Shown here: piece by piece, positions 1 through 9,131 of the stretch
Layout: every line of letters begins with the position of its first letter
Numbering within the stretch: position 1 is the first letter of the stretch
Source of the DNA: Jaapia argillacea MUCL 33604
Taxonomy: Eukaryota > Basidiomycota > Agaricomycetes > Jaapiales > Jaapiaceae
Assembly (NCBI GenBank): GCA_000697665.1
Contig: KL197754.1
Coordinates: 1 to 33,897, forward strand
Direction: 5' to 3'
DNA: 33,897 bases
The notes under the pieces: generated by a model
What the model was told of the DNA's origin: nothing
The model's database searches: none
Seen by the model: the letters and a program-made list of their open reading frames with translations, nothing else
Position numbers and translations under genes: made by a program

Positions 1-498
1 AGCATCTCCGAGTCCAGGAAGCATTCAATGTGTGGATGTCCACCTCCAATGGAGAATTCCATCTCTGCCTTGCACACTTGTTTGAAAATGGTGCACAGAC
101 CCTGGTCTTCATCAGTCTTTACTCAATCCATTCATTTAACTGTTTGATGTACTTCACCCATCAAGCCAAATGTCTCAGGGCCTAGGGTTCGGCACACAAG
201 CTTCAGAGCCTGAGTTTTGGGGTGTTTGTTTTGGGGCCAAGTTTTGTTTTAGTTTCTTGGAGCAACTCAATGTGCTGGGTGGATAGATTTCAAAGTGTTG
301 GCAAGACCCATCGAGCTCCTTGTTTTAGCTCTGAGCTTTCGGATGACAATTCAGGGCCCGAGTTTCGGGGTTGTTGCTTCGGGGCCAAGTTTCATTTGAG
401 TATTTTCAGGCAATTACAGGACCCTGTTGGCTACATTTTGGAGGGTTGGATCAATAAATTCTTTCCCCTTGGCCTGCTCCAATCTCAATCAACCCAGT
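1..498. other. AT-rich DNA without a recognised gene
   Basis: No reading frame here resembles a known protein. There is an imperfect internal direct repeat: the stretch at about 211-246 (GAGTTTTGGGG...GGGGCCAAGTTTTG) returns at about 359-391 as GAGTTTCGGGG...GGGGCCAAGTTTC. Several of the differences are C/T, which fits the decay seen in the neighbouring retroelement. The stretch may be the far end of that element, but I could not find integrase or RNase H motifs in it. Confidence 0.4.
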
Positions 499-1262
499 GG
501 CCAACAGGTTGATAACCTGAGCAACGGAAACAACTCTCTTGTATTTGATGATTCCCACTACACAGCTATCGCCACATACTATTTGCTGGATTTCTCACAG
601 GATGACATTCGGTCCTGTGTGGGTTGGCCAACAGGTTAACAACCTGAGCAGCCGGTGGGTTGATAGCCCAGGCAGCAAGAGAAACCCCTTTTTATTGAAC
701 AATTCTGAACACTTACTTGTAGAGCAACCCTTACCACTTCATTTCTCGTTGTATCACCTCCCATTTCTACCCAAAACCTGGCCTTCTGGAATGGTTGGCT
801 GATGGGTTAATAACCCCAGTGGCCGACAGGTTGATAACCCAGGGAGCCTGCGTAGCCTCCTTTTATTCAATACTTCAGAATCCATAGCTATCAAATACGC
901 ATATACACTTGTTTTTTCACTAGATTACATTCAGTTTCTATCCAGGACCTGACTGTCTTTGGGTGTCGGCCAACGGGTTACCAACCCCAGCGGCTGGTGC
1001 ATTGACAACCTGCGCAGTTTGAGGACCTCACTTTCATTGAATATTTGCCACCATACAGCTGTTGTATCGTTTTAGACAGATCCTGAATATGCATATCTCC
1101 AATCGATATAACAGAATTTTCATCCAGGACCTTATTTCTTGATGTGTCAGCCAACCGGTTATCAACTGGCATCAGCCAATGGGTTATTAACCCCCATCAG
1201 CCGACGTCGGTTGGCTCGTTAATAACGGTGTTTTGCTCCATCAGTTGGTGGGTTAATAACCC
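499..1262. repeat. Diverged ~170-bp tandem repeat array with palindromic core
   Basis: At least five diverged copies of one unit start near 499, 626, 793, 967 and 1148, with spacings of about 127, 167, 174 and 181 bp, plus a last partial copy near 1241. Each unit opens with a core such as GGCCAACAGGTTAACAACCTGAGCAGC, cut by variants of the near-palindrome GGGTTAATAACCC. Exact or near-exact palindromes lie at 804-816, 1181-1193 and 1250-1262. After the core the units share a CCTTTTATTGAA-like block and, in the later copies, an ATCCAGGACCT block just before the next core. No protein-like reading frame spans the array. Confidence 0.7.
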
Positions 1263-1990
1263 AAAAAAAGGCTGAATGGGCTGGGTGGAATAGGCCATTT
1301 GGTAATGCCAGTGACTTTGACTGGATCCATTTCAACAAGGTTGTGAGAAACCACCAATCCAAGATGCTCAATCTTAGATGTTTCAAAAGTGCTTTTCTCT
1401 GGTTTGAGGAATAAGTTGTTTTCCTCCAAAATATGCATGACTTCATGCATGATTTTTCAATGTTCCTCCAGAGTTTGCATGAAGATGAGGATATCATCTA
1501 AATAAACAACAACTACCCCACAGTTGATGAGGTCTTTCAATAGTTTGTTCATCATAGTTTGAAAGGTAGTTGGTGAGTTGGTGAGTCCAAAGAACATGAC
1601 CATGGGTTTGAATAACCCTCAACTAGTCTTGAACACAACCTTCCACTAATCTCCATCTTTGATCTGAACATTGTTGTATCCCCATCATAGATCAAGTTTT
1701 GAGTAAATTTTTGTGTCTTTAAGCTTATCAATTAATTCAGAGATGAGGGGTATTGGATGGTTGTTCTTAATGTTTTGTGAGTTCAGATATTGGTAGTCTT
1801 GACTGGGGTGAAGCTTTCTGTCCTTCTTATTGACAAAGAAGAAGGGTGATGATATCAGTGATTTGGAGGGCTGATGTACCCTTTCCAAAGTTGTTCCTTC
1901 AGGAAGGCATTGAGCTCCTTTTGTTCTGCTGGAGATAACAAATAGTTTTTGCAGTTCTTGGGTGTAAGGTTCCCTTACCATGTGTCTCAC
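1255..1990 (-). pseudogene. Ty3/Gypsy-type reverse transcriptase remnant
   Basis: Read on the minus strand this is the reverse transcriptase of a Ty3/Gypsy-like LTR element. Visible landmarks in order are a pre-RT block (...LSPAEQKELNAFLKEQLWKG...), SSPFFFVNKKD, a DYQYLN block, IYSKLDL, the [16 protein letters not shown] block and the catalytic VVYLDDIL. The thumb start (EMDPVKVTGITKWPIP) ends near 1260. The frame is broken by a shift near 1866-1876, by TGA at 1685-1687, 1619-1621 and 1457-1459, and by TAG at 1646-1648. RNase H and integrase are absent, and the frame ends inside the repeat array. It is a dead copy. Confidence 0.9.
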
Positions 1991-2290
1991 TGGTGTTTGC
2001 CTTGATTGCCTATACTGTACCATTTCAATCAGTTCGACAAACACATGACTTTTTTATTTCTCTGACAAATCTCAGAAAACCTGAAAAATCGAAATTAAAT
2101 TATTCCAGGGGTTAGAAAAAATCAGCTGTGACATGTGACTGTTGAATTGATTGAAATGGTACAGTATGTCATTTTCCCCCCTTTGTTGCATCTCAGTCTG
2201 CTACAATGCAACAAAGGTATGTCTCATTTCTTATATATGATCTCCTGTACTTATCAGTCTGCTACAATACAACAAAGCATGTTACTATCA
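1991..2290. repeat. Repeat-rich insertion splitting the pol remnant
   Basis: The pol text stops near 2290 (linker side) and resumes near 1990 (RT side), so this stretch interrupts it. It contains an imperfect 36-bp inverted repeat (2012-2047 and 2132-2167, about four mismatches, 84 bp loop). It also contains a 23-bp direct repeat with one mismatch (2194-2216 and 2255-2277, CAGTCTGCTACAATRCAACA core). The first copy of that repeat is part of a 10-bp perfect hairpin (2181-2190 with 2207-2216, CTTTGTTGCA/TGCAACAAAG). A small non-coding insertion such as a MITE would explain it, but the ends and target-site duplication are not clear. Confidence 0.5.
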
Positions 2291-3360
2291 GGCTGTATAA
2301 TTAGTTCGGTACTTGACCAAGTCAAGTTCCATTGGGTTTCCAGTCTTCTTTGAGCTCAATTGCATGATCCAATGGTCTAGCTTTTGGGAATCATTCTGAT
2401 ACCTTCTTTTTGAAGACCTCCCAATATTTCCTATATTTGGGATGTACCATTTCTTTGAATGTTTTTCCTTTTTGTCCTTTGGCCTCTTTTTTGGCCAACT
2501 CAATGGATTTATTTCTATGGGCTTGTACCTATATTCCAGCCATCTTGCGTACAGGTATTGCTTCCTTCCCTTATTTCATCAAGGATGTGTAGGGTTTAGC
2601 AAGGAATGGTTCCTCTGGGTCTGGTTCTCCAATGAGAACTTGGTATGTGTGAATTCCATTATGATTCCATCTCTCTGCAATAGAATCCAGTGGGTCAGAT
2701 AGACTGTCAATGGTCCAAAGTTCTTTTGGCAATGCTATTCTGCGTCCTTTTGCCTGAGCTCATATATATTTGGGCAGTAATTTCCAAGAGGGTCATGACA
2801 AGTGAGTGGTATCATTATTTTAACTAGAGGAGGACATAATGTTTTGTTTGACAGGGGGTTTCATCTGTCAAAGCCAAGTATCTGGTCAATCTGATGGTTT
2901 GGTATGAACAATGCCTGGTCCTTTGATTTAGCAGGTATTTGGGCAACAAGTAAATTTAAGGTTATAGTCCTGCCATCCAACTTCCAGATTATGTTCATGA
3001 AGCCAATCAGTTCCTAAAATTATGTCATTGTCTCCAATGTCCACGACATAAAACTGATTGCTTTCCCAGTACAATGTATTATGTGGCCCCTTAATTTCCA
3101 GATCAAGTTCCACACAATCCTTGATTTCTCCCCCCTTGTTTTCAGTGTCATCAACATTGTGGACAGGAATGAGGGAGGTGAGTCAATGAGTCATGATTTG
3201 ATGTTTCTTCACTAGGGCCTTGGTTACAGCTCTTTTGTTCCTTCCCACTAACTCCACTTCTAGGTGTAATGATGGTATGCCATTTTTCTTGAGTGTGGAG
3301 ACAGATATTTTGTTAGGGATATTGGTATCCAAGATCATAAATCTGTTATAGGAAGGATTG
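2288..3360 (-). pseudogene. Retroelement protease and protease-RT linker remnant
   Basis: On the minus strand the segment 3113-2928 matches the C-terminal half of a retropepsin-like Gag-Pol protease (FYVVDIGDNDIILGTDWLHEHN). The preceding part (about 3350-3200) reads ...NKRAVTKAL and then jumps straight to VKKHQIMTH followed by TGA. The place where family members carry the DSGA/DTGA catalytic aspartate is missing, which looks like an in-frame loss of about 13-14 codons. Positions 2503-2288 hold the lysine-rich linker that precedes RT in this family (KKRPKDKKEK ... ELDLVKYRTNY). The enzyme would be inactive. Confidence 0.8.
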
Positions 3361-3565
3361 TTCTTTGTCCTCCAGTCTGCTGTCGACTGAGGACAATCTA
3401 AAAACCCAGATCAGCAAATTCTTCCTGAATTGCCATATATGCTTCTCCTATCTCTTCATCTGGTATTTTTTGGATGAGATATTGAATCCAATCCAAGTCA
3501 GAACAAGGCTGCATGTCTCTTCTGATGTGAGCATTTCTAGTTCTATGGTCAATGGTTCAGTTAGG

Positions 3566-4354
3566 GCATTGATGACTGAGATGCCCTAGTTGTCGACAAC
3601 TGAAGCATCCATAGTTATATCAGAGATATTGTTGTTCTCTTTCAGTAAGGGGTCTGAGATTTGTGGAGACATTTGGACAAGGAGGTAGTGATCATTTGGG
3701 ACAATGAATCAGTCTGGGGAATTGAGGTTCCCCTGGATCATATATTGGGTCATCCCCCCAATTTAGAGTATCCATTCTTGATACTAGTGGTATTTCTGAA
3801 ATGATTCCCAATGTACTAGTATTAGGTAGACTAGTATCTGATGGTGGTGGTGTAGGATCCAGGATAGGTGTGATCACTCTAACCTGACTTTGATCCATTT
3901 TAGGTGAAGGGAGTTTAACCCTAACCTGTGGATGTAGGAGTGTTGGAGATGATCCTTGCTTCTGTTGATATAACCTATCTGGACTTGGTATAGTACACAA
4001 GTCTAGATTCAAGAATCTAGAATCTAGAAGATTCTGATCATTGAGTGGTTGGGAGGACATGGGGTTGTGGATCAAACTGTAGAAGGTTGGATGAAAGTGT
4101 GGCTGGGGATGGTGGAGGTCTATATTGGGTGGTGTTGGATCTCTGAGTTGTTGTAATTCTGCAAGAACTTGTGCTATTTCGAGCTCAAGTGATGTATAAG
4201 ATGAGGGTGTTTCATTAGGTGTCATAATGGGTAATTTTAAGGGTGGAAAGTGATGATAGTCTTCTCCTGTGGTCATTGTACTTGGTTCAAGCAAACCTGG
4301 GTAGAGGTGGCTAGACAACACCTGTAGGGTAGATAGAAGGTAGATCTTGTTCAA
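3566..4354 (-). pseudogene. Retroelement gag remnant with CCHC zinc knuckle
   Basis: A minus-strand frame from about 4354 to 3692 (220 codons, proline-, serine- and threonine-rich) is followed, after a stop and about 85 nt, by a perfect CX2CX4HX4C zinc knuckle at 3566-3607 (CFSCRQLGHLSHQC). That knuckle marks the end of gag in Ty3/Gypsy elements, and the order knuckle-protease-RT on the same strand supports the reading. The usual capsid domain of about 150 residues does not fit between the two parts and is not recognisable in the 220-codon frame, so it is probably deleted. The first codon is a guess. Confidence 0.7.
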
Positions 4355-4900
4355 GTGTTAAGATCGTTACTTCAATGAAGTACACAATGAAAGAATTTGA
4401 TAGTTCTCTGATGATATCTAGGCTACAGCCCCAGAAGTAGAACAATGAGAGGATGGGAGACTATCAGAGGTTTTCAGACAGAAGATCAGGCAAGGATCAA
4501 GTAGGGATGATGTGAATAAAGATAACAATCTATATTGACAAAGTGAACAAGATGGGGAATACTAGCAAATACAGGGAAGTATTTATACTAATGATGAGGC
4601 ACAGTCCATAGTAAGCATAGTCTGCAGTCCATAGTGAGGATAAGTAAGAGAGTAGTAAGCATGAGTCAAAGTGAGTCAGAAAGATAGGAGTCCATAGTCT
4701 GTAGTCCACAGTTGGTGGCCTGGATCATGCTGGAAGGCTGGATGTTGGTGTATTGGGGAGTCGGAGTGATGAAGGTTGGCACAAGTGAATGATGATGCAC
4801 TAGAGGTCAAATGTGCAGGAACAGTGTCGGAAAAATCTAGGAATGGTGATAAGTGTGTTAAAATCCATTGTCAGGCCCTGATAACCAGTTGTCAGAGAAC
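4355..4900 (-). repeat. Probable LTR/leader of the retroelement
   Basis: Upstream of gag on the minus strand lies non-coding DNA with promoter-like features. There is a TATAAATA box (plus-strand 4580-4587), and upstream of it three copies of AGTCCATAG (4603-4611, 4626-4634, 4689-4697), like U3 enhancer repeats. A TGTCAGAGAACA/TGTTCTCTGACA boundary candidate lies near 4890-4901. LTR borders usually read TG...CA, which this end fits. I cannot locate a second LTR copy in the window, so the limits and the primer-binding site stay unproven. Confidence 0.35.
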
Positions 4901-5402
4901 ACTATTTGGATCAGGAAGTTGCCAGGGCACTTAATGATCTTATAAGGGCTTCATAAAAGGCCTTGGTTAGTAGGCGCCATGACGACCAGACGTCCCTGAA
5001 GGCCTTATAATCCCATTGCAACCAGTTATCAGGGGTTAACAGAGGGGCTTTCCTGATCAGGCATTTTAGAAATTTCCGACAAGGGATGTATTGAAGGGAT
5101 ATTGAAGGGGTATGTACCCATCCCTTGTGTTTAGGAGGAGTATGTTTATAGTACTTGATGATTCCATACATGGAAGGATCAGATATCTGCAAGGAGTGTC
5201 AAATGACTCAAGAAAAATGAAAATAGGTGTAGCACAGTGTGATTCTCAACAGGTATAGTAGATGTGAGCCATGGCCAGTTCTTCTTAATGCATTTTTTTC
5301 TTTCTTTTTTTCTCAATCCTGTGAAATAAGACTGGTTTTTTATAGCAGCCTGTTAGAAATGACTGCCTCAAGTGATGTAATTGTGCAATGCTGAACCAGG
5401 TC

Positions 5403-5510
5403 ATGTTATATGGTAGCAGACCAAGTAAGCACAAGATCTTGTAGCTATGAGACAATATATCTATGTTATATGGTAGCAGACTAAGATACAACATACCTGG
5501 AAACAACTTA
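5403..5510 (+). repeat. Second, inverted copy of the GTAGCAGAC composite repeat
   Basis: A 23-bp direct repeat (ATGTTATATGGTAGCAGACYAAG at 5403-5425 and 5463-5485, spaced 60 bp, one mismatch) is followed by ATACAACAT. The reverse complement of 2190-2285 has the same layout: two GTAGCAGACT units 61 bp apart, TAAGYACA after the first, ATGAGACA between them, and AGATRCAACA after the second. The two places therefore carry homologous repeats in opposite orientation, about 3.2 kb apart. Confidence 0.6.
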
Positions 5511-5805
5511 TAAAGTAATGGTTGACACTAACAAAATACATAGTAGGGTACCCTCACAATCTTCTATGGTATGGGATGGTTAGTGTATCTGTTCAATCAA
5601 GCTTGAGAGAACCCTCCTCCCAACTTTATAGAAGTTAAGAATTATCCAAGAATAAAGATCCAAGAAAAGCATTCTTTGATTGGTTCTCCTCAGCCATTGG
5701 GTATATTCAAATTCATCTCACAGTTTAATCCCCAACTAATGGTCTCATTTTGTACTCATTATATCTACCTCCCATCCACTCACTCCTCCCACAAAGAACT
5801 GCCTT
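5511..5805. other. Spacer and 3' flank of glutaryl-CoA dehydrogenase
   Basis: No gene is visible. The stretch lies between the repeat at 5403-5510 and the stop codon of the minus-strand dehydrogenase, whose 3' untranslated region it must contain. Base composition changes here: the left is AT-rich and CpG-poor, the right is normal genic DNA. Confidence 0.4.
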
Positions 5806-8651
5806 TTAGTTTGCGAAAGCCTGAATGCCAGTCATAGCTTTCCCAAGTATAAGTGCATGGATGTCCTATCAATCAACCAAAAAAGTCAGTAAACTATCAT
5901 ACCAGGAACACCACTATAAGTGAAAACCAACATGTGTGCCTATTGAAACCAAACCCAAACTTCATTAGCATTGCACTACTGACCAACGAAAAGAAAAGCC
6001 ACCTTCATATGTATTGGTCACTTGTAAATTCGCTACATGACGACCAACATGGTACCTAATCCAACCACCATCATCAGCAATCCACCCACACCTAAACAGT
6101 GACGAGAATCACTCACTCATCCGAACAAGCATTCCCACCAAGCACATCCAAAATGATCCTCGAATGTTGAAGTGCCTTCCCACAATTATTCCTCTTGACC
6201 ATACTAATCATCTCGGGTGCTACAGCTCCTGCATCCTTCAGTCGTCCGACCTGTCATGATACCAAGAGTAAGAAAGTACCATGTAACCACGAGGGCGAGA
6301 ATGACAACTCATAGTGGAAAAGAAAAACCGCACCTGCAAACTCGCCAACAACCCTAATGCAACTTCCGTCTGTGCGTCAACCAATTTCTTCTGTACCAAC
6401 TGGAAACTAGCCAACGGTCTTCCGAATTGTTTACGTTCGAGTCCATAGGCTAGGACGCGAGAGATACAGTCTTCGAGGGCACCCATTACACCCCATGAGA
6501 TGCCGAATCTGGTGGGTTGGATGTGAGGAGGTGTTTCAAGATAAGGGGTAATAGGGGTGCGAGGGAAGATGGGGAGGGAGAAGGAAGGAAGGGAGGAAGC
6601 AAAGATGTACCGAGCATTATTAAGACACGAAAACGGTCCACCTAAACCTTTCGCACCAGGTAACATCGCTTCATTGGGGACCTGTCCACCCCTGCCATCA
6701 GAAAACAAGAACAAAAGTACACAAAGGACCAAAGGAGAGGAGACGAACCTTGACACCATCCATAAAGATAGACCCAGTAAGCGAAGCTCTCAATGCCAAT
6801 TTGTTCTTGATTGGTGGGGCTGAGAGACCTGGGGTTCCCTGTGGGATGATATCGGAAACATTCCATCAGATTGGGTGGTTTTCGGCGAGTGAGGGGGAAG
6901 GAGTAAGCGAGCGAGGGGAACGAGCGAGAAATGAGTGAGCATGAGAGGGAGTGAAGGAGGGAAAGGAGAACGAAGGAGAAGCATACATTTTCAAGTAAGA
7001 AGCCCCTAACCTTCCCATCCCATTTACACCTCGCCCAAACGACAAACAAATCCCTAGCCGCACATCAACAATCAGTATCCTCGCAATCACCAAACCCCCC
7101 CCCCCCTCAAGGGAAGGGCGAGAAAAGACAAAAAAAAACTCACGCAAACGGAGCGTTACTAATCCAAGTCTTACTCCCGCTAATGACAAAACCTCCACCT
7201 CCGGGTGCTTCTTCTGCTGTTGTCTCCATTCCGGCTGGGTCAGAACCGTGGTTTGGTTCTGTTAGGCCCTGGAGGAAGCAAGCGATGGAGGCGAGTGATG
7301 GGAGGCGAGTGAGGGAAGCGAACAGAGGGCAAGAGAAAGGAGAGGAGGAAGGAGAGAGGAGAGGAGTGGGTGACAAGTCAGCGAGGGGGAGGTGGTGGGA
7401 GCGAAAATACTCACAAAGCATCCTACGATCTCTCCTTTCGCTGTTAAGATAAAGAACAAATCAGACTTTGTGCAATGGGAGGGTGTGGGGAGGGAGGGGG
7501 GAGGGAGGATAGCAATATGCGAAGGAGAAGGGAAGGGTGGGTATATGTGTAGGGGAAAAGGAGGGTACGCAAAGGAGGAAGCCGAAGCAGAGTATATACA
7601 AAGAACAAAGACAGAATACCCACCGAGACCCGGCAGCCACCTCTCCTTCTGCGCCTCACTTCCAAACTCTGCGATAGGATGCATGACGAGAGATGATTGG
7701 ACCGAGGCTGTTGATCTATATCCTGAGTCGACGCTGAAGGGCAATGTAAACTGGCTTAGATTTGGGTTCGAAAGGGAGGGAGGTGGGTGTATGTAGGTGT
7801 TAGGAGGGCGGGATCACGAGACGCGAGATATATCCTCGAGAGGAGGTGATATATGCTCCCAGAGTCACGCCATGCCCTCCAACCATAACCCCCAAAAACC
7901 CACCCAAAAAAGGAAAAAGACGTACCGTTCGATCTCCCTAGCCACCAACCCATAGGCAACATAGCTGACCCCCGCACAACCGTAGCCTTTTATAGTCGGA
8001 CCTAACAAACCAAGGGAACCCATTTCGCGGAGGATGGAGGTGTCGAGGGCTGATTGGGGAGTGGAGTGAGGGGTGATATGAGGGTGGGAGGAAGGGAGGA
8101 ACACACTTTCGTTTCGGTATGCATCGAGGACTCGAGGCATTAGGTTCTCCTAGACCGGGCATGAACAGCAGCCTCTCGGACTTCAGAACTAAACCTGAAC
8201 TCGCCTGACAATACTCTCTCGCTGTATCCCTACACGCCACACATCAAAACCAAACCTCAGGGGTGGAGTAGGAAAGGAGACGTACCGAATAGCGATCTCA
8301 TCCTCCGTCAAGAGCGATTCCAAAGTCAATGGATCCTGTCACCACGAATCGAACCCGGGTTCTTGTGAATGGAGGGATAAGCTCACCTCCCAGTTGAACT
8401 TTGCGAATTCTGAGGGAGGAAGTTAGTAGGGGGAACGAGACGAGGTTGGGTTCGGAACATATCCGGAGCCAACCAATCCAGACTTAAGAGGTCAATGACC
8501 CGAGCTCCGGTGGTGCCAAAACACCTCTACACTAACACCCCGAAACACGCAGAAAGAATATGAAAGACTGACTAGACGACCTGACCGCCATGGACGTCGA
8601 GAACATCCGACGATGCGCGATGGAACGCGTTAAATTTCGCGAGAGCATCAT
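5806..8651 (-). CDS. Glutaryl-CoA dehydrogenase, mitochondrial (17 exons)
   Basis: FAD flavoenzyme that oxidatively decarboxylates glutaryl-CoA to crotonyl-CoA in mitochondrial lysine and tryptophan breakdown. Exons (plus coordinates, transcription order): 8573-8651, 8387-8409, 8286-8335, 8205-8229, 8107-8149, 7926-8049, 7624-7733, 7415-7440, 7144-7268, 6987-7053, 6749-6838, 6611-6681, 6334-6508, 6117-6250, 6003-6055, 5932-5939, 5806-5865. They total 1263 nt (420 aa; human enzyme about 438) with consistent phases. Family text includes [51 protein letters not shown] and TYEGTHDIHAL with the catalytic Glu. The start [20 protein letters not shown] is a typical mitochondrial presequence. The longer frame beginning at 8802 has no ATG. 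No peroxisomal SKL ends the protein. Exon 1 donor is the least certain junction. Confidence 0.93.
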
Positions 8652-8820
8652 TTTGCGAGGCGGAGCTTGGTGTGGACGAGGAATGTAAAGGCTTGGAACA
8701 CAAGAACGAGGAAGACAAGGGCGAGCGAGTCAAGTGGGCGTCGGTTATATGCCTACCGGACGGCGGAATAGGAGCGCGGAATGGGCGCTTAAGCGTCGGC
8801 AACAGAGGTTAGGTCTCTGT

Positions 8821-8839
8821 CACGTGATCTGCAGCCAAT
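8821..8839 (-). promoter_or_regulatory. Possible upstream elements of the dehydrogenase gene
   Basis: About 170 bp upstream of the ATG at 8651 there is a palindromic E-box CACGTG (8821-8826) and a CCAAT motif (8835-8839). Both are common activator sites in fungal promoters. No TATA box is evident. The assignment rests only on position and motif, and CACGTG also occurs by chance elsewhere (for example at 12741). Confidence 0.3.
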
Positions 8840-9131
8840 CATGACTTGACTCGAGACGAACCGTTGTTGACTTGATGGACTGAGAGCTCATTCCAGGACT
8901 CCTGTTGCGCCGCTCCTGGCTTACTCAAAAAAGTACCAATCGAAACTGCAGCTTTATATGCAACACGCTGTATCTGACTCCGCCATATCTCGACTGATGC
9001 ACAAAGATACAGACCGTTGTTCGAGACCAAACAGAGCCACCTACAGACGATAAACCCCATCCCAACCCATCATTGGCAACTTGACAAGTGGCGTATAGAG
9101 TCATGTCCCACAAGGGCATACGGCGCCATCC

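Noticed and set aside
4911-5192. Minus-strand 93-codon frame next to the LTR/leader
   Set aside because: No similarity to retroelement proteins and flanked by repeats; probably non-coding element or flank sequence.
6238-7796. Many long frames on both strands across this interval
   Set aside because: They are read-through of dehydrogenase exons into CT-rich introns and their antisense shadows; the family text is explained by the spliced model.
8572-8802. A 76-codon minus frame as the N-terminus of glutaryl-CoA dehydrogenase
   Set aside because: It begins with TTG, has no ATG and a stop just upstream. The overlapping frame from 8651 gives a classical mitochondrial presequence and splices in phase to the next exon.
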